From IMG/VR virus record IMGVR_UViG_3300009365_003824, positions 41,942 to 105,941 of that record: 64,000 bases of DNA, one strand, 5' to 3'. Positions within the stretch are counted from its first letter, which is position 1; every line of letters starts with the position of its first letter. Below the pieces are notes generated by a model. That model was not told the DNA's origin. It did not search any database and saw only the letters and a program-made list of their open reading frames with translations. This stretch comes from a virus. Shown one piece after another: positions 57,963 to 64,000 of this stretch. Position numbers and translations under genes: made by a program.

Positions 57963-60496
57963 TACATTTCACCCCAGTCAATGTCCTCCACGTCTTGCTC
58001 TCGACCGTAATCCAAGATTTCAAGATCATACTTCTTAATATCATCTTCACCCGCGTCAGCAATTGCTGAAGCAGCAGCACCGCCTTGTGGTTGTTGTGGT
58101 TGTGCTTCGCCTTGCGGTGGGCCACCGCCGCCTTCAGGAGCCGGTAGTCCAGGTGGTTGCTGTTGTTGTTGTTCGTCACCCAACATTGGATTAGGACCAC
58201 CTTCTTTTGCTCCAACTTCTTGTTCGGGAGGCTGTTGTGGTGCAACACCTAGAAGAATTGGATTTTGTGCCAAAACTTGAATCTTTAAATCCTCAAGTTT
58301 CTGAATTTTCAGACGAGCCAATTTCTCTTCAGCTTCTTCTGGCGTCATCTTCATCCAATCCACCATAATGTCGTAATCTGAAAAGAGTTGCGCCCCTTTT
58401 AAGTTGGTGGCATTTGCAATCCTATTAGTCACCACTTCGGCACGACTTAACTCTTTCCAATCAGAGGGCGGGGTTAAATTAATTAGCAAGTCTTCATAAG
58501 TCTCTTCGGGGAAGCCTCGCAGTTTAAGGTGTCTATCACAGATTTCCCAGATACCATCTTCAACAGATTGTTGCAGTCTTTCGATGTGTCGAGCAAATTT
58601 AACATCTTGTGCAGACAGGGTGATTCTGGTTGCGTTTGGGTCTTCATTGCTGAAGTAGTTTTTGGGGAAGTTCATGGCAGTAAACAGTTTGTTGCGGAAG
58701 TAAACTGCGTCGTCAATTTCACCCAAGTTCTGAGCACCCGGCAAGGTCTCAATTCTAGTATTGGATTGCGCACGAATGGGAATCCAGTAATCTTCATCTG
58801 CTGCTGGTGGGTGCCATCTTTCCTCTACTTGAGATGCCCCTGGCAGACCTGTCCTAGTGGATGCTACCTTTTTCTTTCTAAATTGGTCTTTAAGTCTCTC
58901 AATGAACGCTTCAGCTTTGAACGGAGGCAAAGAACCCACATCGACATAAAACACACGTCGCTCAGGAGCGCGTGTAAGTCGATAGACCACCATAGCATCT
59001 TCCATTAACCTCAATTGATGGGCAGGACCACGGGCTGCTTCGACCAAACTAACTCCATACGGGTAATAGGTTTTTCTATCGTCCCCAATTCTGACATGGA
59101 CTATTTGTTCGGGAGCAAAACGAATGGCGGTAGATTGCCTTAATTCTTGCTCAGTAGCCTGCGTTACAGGCGAGCGCGTGAGAGATTCTGTATCAGGACC
59201 ATCTTTAGACTGTTGAAATTCAATGAGGCGTCCTTTTGTCGTTTCAATACGAAATACAGACTCCGGTGGAAGCATGTTTACTTTTAATACTCCGCTTTTA
59301 GGGTCTTCCATATTCGTACAGAGTTCGCCAAACCAATCGCCAAAGATATAGAGGTTTTTAATCCAGTTCCACATACGCCGATCAAGATTAATCATTTTGC
59401 GATGGAACAGAAGAAACTCTAGCTCTTTCAACACTTCTTTGTTTGAGACTCGAATCTCACATACGTGGTCATCGTCATTCTTTTGGCAGTTGTGGAAAAC
59501 AACCGTCTCACCGCAGAAGTTTTCATGGTCTTTTACCGACAAGTCGTAGACCTTCATTTCTTTCCACGGCATCACGCCTACAACACGACGATTGCCACCA
59601 TTGGCCGTTTTTTTAGCCAGTTGATGAATTTCCTTGTAAGAAAGACCATACTTGTGCATCCAAGATTCCAAAGTCTTCCATTGGTGTCCCAGTTCTTTTG
59701 ATATTTGCTGAGTTGTTAGTCCACCACTAATAAGACGAGTGATTTTATTTACGACTTGTTCTTTGTCGTCTACCTTACCAGTTCGCCACTCATTGATGAA
59801 TTGTCGTTCATGTTTCCACCCATCAGTTTTTGTGTGGACTCTGGGGAAATGACCAGTTTTTGTCTTAGTAAGATTGTGATTAGCTGGCACCCTGTAAAAT
59901 GGCATAAGTTCATAGCCATGTCTTATGTCGCCCGCTTCAATCCATTCCCCATCAGCCGTTAATACCCTGTGGTCAAGGGTGGATATGAAATATGTGCCAT
60001 CGTCTAATAAAATCTTAACCGTTTGGTCAGTTTTCACATAACGAGGATCATAAGCCCAACCCAAAGTGTAATCATTTTTCTCGAAATCCCAACAATAAAC
60101 CAAGAACTCTTCGGTCTTGTTTTCTGCCAGCCATTCGATACTTTTAAGTCCATCGAAAAGAGTATTGATAAGAGTATCACCAGCTAAACAGGACTCATCA
60201 GCAAAGACGGTCATTGCCGTCTCAATTTCTGCTACGTTCCTTAGCCTTTCATATTCTTTATATCTACTTTGTCGATTGGTGACGGAAGACAAGTCAATGA
60301 AGTCATTGGTGTCACGCAGTCGAATCATACCTCGACCGCCACCCCAGAAACTTCCGTCTTGTCGTATGTCCGGTATCGCGTCAGGTTGACTGATACCTGC
60401 ACCTGTTAAAGGAGCGTCGTCATCTTTTTGCGATAAAGGATCTTTGGTCCCCAACGCATACTGCCACAGTTTAAAATAATCCCACCAGTTAGCCAT
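57962..60496 (-). CDS. gp20: Portal protein (T4 gp20-like) interrupted by an intein
   Basis: An 844-residue precursor. The first 102 residues (MANWWDYFKLWQYALGTKDP onward) and the part from residue 337 on are portal sequence. ERLRNVAEIETAMTVFADES flanks the insertion, and WNWIKNLYIFGDWFGELC and HVRIGDDRKTYYPYGVSLVE follow. Spliced, it gives about 610 residues, near the size of T4 gp20. The ring of twelve portal subunits would take DNA in during packaging. The C-terminus is Gln/Gly/Pro-rich. It is separated by sulfotransferase and coiled-coil genes from the terminase. Confidence 0.85.
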   Translation of the reverse strand: MANWWDYFKLWQYALGTKDPLSQKDDDAPLTGAGISQPDAIPDIRQDGSFWGGGRGMIRLRDTNDFIDLSSVTNRQSRYKEYERLRNVAEIETAMTVFADESCLAGDTLINTLFDGLKSIEWLAENKTEEFLVYCWDFEKNDYTLGWAYDPRYVKTDQTVKILLDDGTYFISTLDHRVLTADGEWIEAGDIRHGYELMPFYRVPANHNLTKTKTGHFPRVHTKTDGWKHERQFINEWRTGKVDDKEQVVNKITRLISGGLTTQQISKELGHQWKTLESWMHKYGLSYKEIHQLAKKTANGGNRRVVGVMPWKEMKVYDLSVKDHENFCGETVVFHNCQKNDDDHVCEIRVSNKEVLKELEFLLFHRKMINLDRRMWNWIKNLYIFGDWFGELCTNMEDPKSGVLKVNMLPPESVFRIETTKGRLIEFQQSKDGPDTESLTRSPVTQATEQELRQSTAIRFAPEQIVHVRIGDDRKTYYPYGVSLVEAARGPAHQLRLMEDAMVVYRLTRAPERRVFYVDVGSLPPFKAEAFIERLKDQFRKKKVASTRTGLPGASQVEERWHPPAADEDYWIPIRAQSNTRIETLPGAQNLGEIDDAVYFRNKLFTAMNFPKNYFSNEDPNATRITLSAQDVKFARHIERLQQSVEDGIWEICDRHLKLRGFPEETYEDLLINLTPPSDWKELSRAEVVTNRIANATNLKGAQLFSDYDIMVDWMKMTPEEAEEKLARLKIQKLEDLKIQVLAQNPILLGVAPQQPPEQEVGAKEGGPNPMLGDEQQQQQPPGLPAPEGGGGPPQGEAQPQQPQGGAAASAIADAGEDDIKKYDLEILDYGREQDVEDIDWGEM
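59489..60190 (-). other. Intein in the portal protein (mini-intein type)
   Basis: Residues 103-336 of the portal precursor form an intein of 234 residues. The block A start is CLAGDTLINT, the block B is TLDHRVLTADGEWIEAGDI, the C-terminal part has VYDLSVKDHENFC and the end is VVFHN before the +1 Cys (CQKN). The four standard splicing positions (C1, TxxH, the terminal HN and +1 C) are present. No LAGLIDADG or HNH motif is seen; the middle contains an HTH-like stretch (ISGGLTTQQISKELGHQWKT). The insertion point lies in a conserved portal segment. Confidence 0.85.
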
Positions 60497-60588
60497 TTTT
60501 TACCTCAATAATCCTACACTATACTATTTTGTACAATGTAGCTACTCCTTTATATAGTAATTTTTGGCAATGAATTAGACTGGGATAT

Positions 60589-61170
60589 ATGAAACACGTC
60601 TTGTTTTTAATCAGTCATATTGGGTCCGGTTCCGATTTCTTATTTGACATTTTAAATAATAATCCTCGAATTCAAGGCTACCGAGTGCCTGTAATTTATG
60701 ACAATTACCCAATAGTTGAGCAATTAACAACGCTCCCACATAAAACAAACAACACAGCCTCTATTTGGATGGATGAGTTGTTGTTCAACTATTCGTTGGG
60801 CGATCCGCGCATGTATGACTTGTTTTCTTTCATATTCCTTGTCAGAGAAGCCAAACCTTCATTAAACGCCATCGTATCTGCTGGATATTCTCAACGAGGC
60901 GCAATGTATTATTACAAATATCGACTCAGAAGAATGTGTGAAATAGCCAAGAGAACAGCAAACGCTGTGGCTTTGACGTGGGAAGATATGACATCAGGCA
61001 AGGGCTTGCCATTAATTGAGAACTACTTGAAGTTGAAGGTGCCCCTTAAATTAAAAGAACGAGATTGGGATTACAAAAATATCGTAGAGACTCAATATGT
61101 TGATGAGGCTCAACAATCATACGAAAGACACCTGTGGTTTCTAAAACAGTTTAATCTCGTAAGAGTGTAG
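60589..61170 (+). CDS. Sulfotransferase-like protein within the head module
   Basis: A 193-residue P-loop protein on the opposite strand from its neighbours. VLFLISHIGSGSDFLFDILN is a PAPS-loop variant, and FIFLVREAKPSLNAIVSAGY is in the 3' position. The family core is less certain than in the other four members. It lies between the portal and coiled-coil genes with TATATA at 60552 upstream. Its lone orientation suggests late acquisition. Confidence 0.6.
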   Translation: MKHVLFLISHIGSGSDFLFDILNNNPRIQGYRVPVIYDNYPIVEQLTTLPHKTNNTASIWMDELLFNYSLGDPRMYDLFSFIFLVREAKPSLNAIVSAGYSQRGAMYYYKYRLRRMCEIAKRTANAVALTWEDMTSGKGLPLIENYLKLKVPLKLKERDWDYKNIVETQYVDEAQQSYERHLWFLKQFNLVRV

Positions 61171-61561
61171 GACCATCTGCTTTAAATTGATCAAGCTCAT
61201 CTTTGAGAACGTCCGTTGCTGACTGAGTTGCTGGCTTCACCTTCATGTTCTCAAGTTTTTTCTTTTCATCTGCAATCATGTTGTCGATATTATGCATGGC
61301 CGCACTTAATTGTTCGACCGACATCTGTTGATTCTCTTGAGCCGTTGGTTGACTTATTTGAGCAGCCTCATTTGCTCGACCTTGTATTTTAGCTATGTTT
61401 TCGTTCATCTTCATTCGTCTCACTCTTTTGTTCTCAACCTTTTCCAATGAAGAAAGTGCCCAATTCAAATATGTGCGAGCTTCACTTAAAGCAAAGTCGC
61501 TAGGCATGTTGTTGATTGCCTGGACAATTAAACCTTTTACTTGACCTGTATTATTCTTCAT
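61151..61561 (-). CDS. Coiled-coil hypothetical protein
   Basis: A 136-residue helical protein with LSEARTYLNWALSSLEKVEN and LSAAMHNIDNMIADEKKKLE as the main coiled-coil parts, and a disordered Gln/Thr-rich middle. It sits in the head gene order between the leader protein at 61551 and the portal, overlapping the former by eleven bases. It might be a small head or neck-related protein; no family recognised. Confidence 0.55.
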   Translation of the reverse strand: MKNNTGQVKGLIVQAINNMPSDFALSEARTYLNWALSSLEKVENKRVRRMKMNENIAKIQGRANEAAQISQPTAQENQQMSVEQLSAAMHNIDNMIADEKKKLENMKVKPATQSATDVLKDELDQFKADGPTLLRD

Positions 61562-62081
61562 TCCAAACCTCTGACGATTTTTGTATCATGTCTCTCGTTA
61601 TTAGCAGTTTCTTAGAGCAGCCTATAAACTTCTCAGTTTTGTAAGCGAATACCCAGCCTTCTGGTAATTCCAACCCGGCGTAGAATCTACAGTTTTCGTA
61701 AGGATTAGTTTTATCTATTATTTCTTGTGGTATATTATCGTAGTGTGTTCCGTCATCATAGTGAGTTCTTTGAATGTGTTTTTTGCATTTCAGTGGATAA
61801 GTTATAAAATAGTCGCCATGAGTGGCAGCATATTGGATAGGGTTGTAGTATGAAATAAATTGATGGGTAAACCAAATCAATCCTTGCTCACCTTTGTTGG
61901 GATCAAGAATGAGGCGATCCCCCTCTTGCTGCAATTCATGCCGAGAACCCCGATACAAAGTTAGTGTGTACGGGATAACTTTAGGAGGATCTTGCCTCAA
62001 TTCCTTGGGTCTTGGTTTATTCTTATCGACTCCAAACATGTCTTCAAAGTCGATAGCTTCTAGCCACTGTTTAAATCTCAT
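61551..62081 (-). CDS. Capsid-targeting-leader protein with ADP-ribosyltransferase-like features
   Basis: A 176-residue protein from ATG 62081, which shares the terminase stop (TAATG) and gives MRFKQWLEAIDFEDM, the clearest leader with WLE-A. The body shows TLTLYRGSRHE (R of an R-S-E site), then GLIWFTHQFISYYNPIQYAA (a W-F-T strand and helix), then GDYFITYPLKC and later QEIIDKTNPYENC. This order recalls ADP-ribosyltransferases of the T4 Alt type, which are packaged and injected. The third acidic site is not clear, so the family call is tentative. Confidence 0.5.
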   Translation of the reverse strand: MRFKQWLEAIDFEDMFGVDKNKPRPKELRQDPPKVIPYTLTLYRGSRHELQQEGDRLILDPNKGEQGLIWFTHQFISYYNPIQYAATHGDYFITYPLKCKKHIQRTHYDDGTHYDNIPQEIIDKTNPYENCRFYAGLELPEGWVFAYKTEKFIGCSKKLLITRDMIQKSSEVWNEE

Positions 62082-64000
62082 TACCATCCAAATTCTTTTA
62101 GTAATCTGTCATATCTTCTTTTTACATTAAACACGACACCTGGAGTAACATCTTCCTTGTAGAGTTCAAAGAAATCTTCTTCCTCCTCTACCCAGTTTTC
62201 TGGGGCACCATCCCTGATTTCTTTTTTGATCTCTTCATAAATCTCTGATTTAAACACATCCATTACTTCTTTTGGCACATCTGCACCAACAGGAATATCC
62301 TTCATAATTTGATTTCTTATGTAAATCGCAATTGCAATCGCCATAATGGCATCATCATGTTTCCCTGATGATGCTTCTGCTTTTTTTCTTGAAGCATTAT
62401 AAATGAATGTTTTAAGTTCGTGTACTAATCGAGGGCTGTTGATTTTAATTCCGCCCCGTAATAACTGGTGTTGCAGTGATTCCAATACCATTGGTCTCAA
62501 TATTTGGGTAGTTTTAATGCCTATTGCATTCTTTTTCCCTGGTTCCATATACAGGTTTTCATACATCATAGTGTCTCTCAAACCTGCAATAACAGCGCCA
62601 CCGGAAGGAGCGTTGTTTTCCACTACCACCTTGCAACTATTAAAGTAAATGCCAACTTCGTTAATCACTTGGCAAAAAATATGAGGCGGAATTCGGTTGC
62701 TATAAAACTCAGCAACTTGTTCCATAGTGGCATCATCTAAAATCTGAAAACTACTATTATCACCATCATTGCCAACCCCATCAGCAGAATCAACAGCCAT
62801 TGTGTATTCATGGCCATCAACTGGTTCTTTCCAAATCCACAATGCGCCTCGTTCTGATATAAAATCTTCTATATCTTCATGTTCATTGCACCATTCGGGG
62901 AATTTAACTCTTAGTGGTTCTCTTTTAGACACTTCTTTGTCTAGTTCTGCGATTACTTTACCGGGGATATAAGTTTCACCAGAACCTAGAAAGGAGCGCA
63001 TTACTTCTTGCGCCCACCCTTTCTCTCCTAGCTGGACACGTTGATCTTCTACCCATTTGGGGTCATTATAATCTGGGTGTTCCCAGTAATCTAATTCGAT
63101 AATATGCCATCTGTTTTTGCCAGCTTCGGCTCTATAATAAGTTTCTTGATACCAGTTACCGAGACCATTAACCGTGGAAATAGCGATACAATTACCACCA
63201 GTAGAAAGTGTCGGATACATAGCTTTCCAGTGTTTGTCCATATCTGGAATGTGCGCGGCTTCGTCCAAAATCATATAAGTTAATGCTTTGGAACGAGCAG
63301 CTTCAGGGCCTTGGAATTCAATTTGACCACCAGTAGTAACGAATTGTTTTACGTGGTCATTATCTTTGCCCATTTCAGGCTTCATCCATGTGGGAAGCCA
63401 ATCAATAGCACGACCAATCATACCAGCAGAAGTCATAGCTTCACGGTCAGTTTTCGACATAACCATCAGAGCTTGATCTCTGCGGTACATGCATCTCCAT
63501 AAACCCCAAATAGCAGTTACGGTTGTCAATCCAGCTTGACGCATTTTGGAGATGATATTAAATCGGTGATTGTCATACTCATCAATAACTCGCCTTTGAT
63601 AATTATAAAGAATGAATGGCACTAAACCACGTTTCGGGTGGAAAATCTTAACGTATCGGTGGGTAAAATATGGGAAACTGTGAATACATTTCACGATTTC
63701 CTCTTGTTGCCTTGCTAATTTCCACTGTTGCACTTCTAGCGAATCCTTTTGACGATCCACCGTCCATTCTTCCGGTTCTTCATCAGGATCTATCGTTAGT
63801 TCTTCTTTTGTAAATGTAAAATATGGGAATTCTTTGCCTGCGTAAGGTCCAGCAGTGATTGGCCTTAAGGTCACAGGGTCAAGAATCTTATACATTTTAG
63901 AAGAATACACATCTTGGTAGTATTCTTCTAAAGAAGCATAGCTCCCCCTCCATAGAGAATTTTCCACGTCATATTCCTTGTTTAAATAATAATTTCTCAT
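62081..64000 (-). CDS. terL: Large terminase subunit (T4 gp17-like)
   Basis: A 639-residue packaging motor starting at ATG 64000, the very edge of the window (an upstream start cannot be excluded). The ATPase part has a deviant Walker A, SKMRQAGLTT (151-160), where the usual Lys is replaced by Leu and a Lys is shifted to 152, and Walker B TYMILDEAAH (241-250). The nuclease part has D404 in MAVDSADG, E461 in VVVENNAPSG and D549/D550 in GKHDDAIMA. It cuts and packs the genome concatemer. It is the first gene of the head block in this window. Confidence 0.92.
   Translation of the reverse strand: MRNYYLNKEYDVENSLWRGSYASLEEYYQDVYSSKMYKILDPVTLRPITAGPYAGKEFPYFTFTKEELTIDPDEEPEEWTVDRQKDSLEVQQWKLARQQEEIVKCIHSFPYFTHRYVKIFHPKRGLVPFILYNYQRRVIDEYDNHRFNIISKMRQAGLTTVTAIWGLWRCMYRRDQALMVMSKTDREAMTSAGMIGRAIDWLPTWMKPEMGKDNDHVKQFVTTGGQIEFQGPEAARSKALTYMILDEAAHIPDMDKHWKAMYPTLSTGGNCIAISTVNGLGNWYQETYYRAEAGKNRWHIIELDYWEHPDYNDPKWVEDQRVQLGEKGWAQEVMRSFLGSGETYIPGKVIAELDKEVSKREPLRVKFPEWCNEHEDIEDFISERGALWIWKEPVDGHEYTMAVDSADGVGNDGDNSSFQILDDATMEQVAEFYSNRIPPHIFCQVINEVGIYFNSCKVVVENNAPSGGAVIAGLRDTMMYENLYMEPGKKNAIGIKTTQILRPMVLESLQHQLLRGGIKINSPRLVHELKTFIYNASRKKAEASSGKHDDAIMAIAIAIYIRNQIMKDIPVGADVPKEVMDVFKSEIYEEIKKEIRDGAPENWVEEEEDFFELYKEDVTPGVVFNVKRRYDRLLKEFGW

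Noticed and set aside
1-64000. CRISPR arrays, tRNA genes, rRNA and integrase
   Set aside because: No regularly spaced short repeats with unique spacers, no cloverleaf-like stretches in the short gaps and no recombinase motifs were seen. The gaps are all under about 160 bases.

Overview
The window reads as part of the genome of a large tailed phage with a T4-type head (Caudoviricetes, myovirus-like). The diagnostic block lies at the right end on the minus strand. Read from 64000 leftwards it gives the large terminase, a capsid-targeted protein, a coiled-coil protein, a portal interrupted by an intein, a kinase-like protein, a 604-residue head protein, a prohead protease with His and Ser catalytic motifs, a coiled-coil scaffold and the major capsid protein. 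A shorter paralogue of the capsid protein, probably the vertex protein, lies about 9 kb further left. T4 sheath and tube genes, which sit between terminase and portal in T4, are not there. No rRNA, tRNA, CRISPR or integrase was seen, and no stretch longer than about 160 bases lacks a gene.

Layout. 1-8.7 kb: a 4Fe-4S uracil-DNA glycosylase (cut by the window edge), a PAS-domain protein, then a sugar and glycan operon (methyltransferase, cupin, nucleotidyltransferase-kinase fusion, aldolase-like gene broken by a 32-bp duplication, HAD phosphatase, two GT2 glycosyltransferases, sugar-1-phosphate nucleotidylyltransferase). 8.7-18.5 kb: small proteins, an epimerase, a PrimPol-like protein, an McsA-like zinc protein and an intracellular-type subtilase. 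18.5-28.6 kb: GT9 and GT2 glycosyltransferases, a sulfotransferase, a run of small proteins with one shared N-terminal leader, a Dam-type methylase, and membrane-anchored Pro/Gln-linker proteins. 28.6-36.5 kb: two DNA methylation/nuclease cassettes. 36.5-42.3 kb: CAP-domain protein, sulfotransferases, Smr protein, radical SAM enzyme, DUF2061-like membrane protein and capsid paralogue. 42.3-51.6 kb: an SF2 helicase followed by three stop-start-coupled repeat proteins, then two divergent homing-endonuclease-like genes. 51.6-64 kb: the head module.

How the genes work together. The strongest hidden signal is a short N-terminal leader of the type M-[KR]-x-F-x-x-[WF]-[LV]-E on more than a dozen otherwise unrelated proteins. 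It resembles the T4 internal-protein capsid-targeting sequence that is cut by the gp21 protease, and a gp21-like protease is encoded here. These proteins are therefore candidates for cargo packaged in the head and injected with the DNA. They include a kinase-like protein, a possible ADP-ribosyltransferase and a SWIM zinc-finger protein. A second theme is surface glycan and sulfate chemistry: five sulfotransferase-like genes, at least four glycosyltransferases and sugar-nucleotide enzymes. A third is DNA modification: four DNA methyltransferases with linked nucleases.

Host. The AT-rich sequence, Shine-Dalgarno sites and standard TAA/TGA stops point to a bacterial host. A LolA-like membrane-anchored protein, a planctomycete-type beta repeat, an McsA-like protein and abundant sulfotransferases are reminiscent of Planctomycetota. 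This is inference from remembered sequence style, not a search result.
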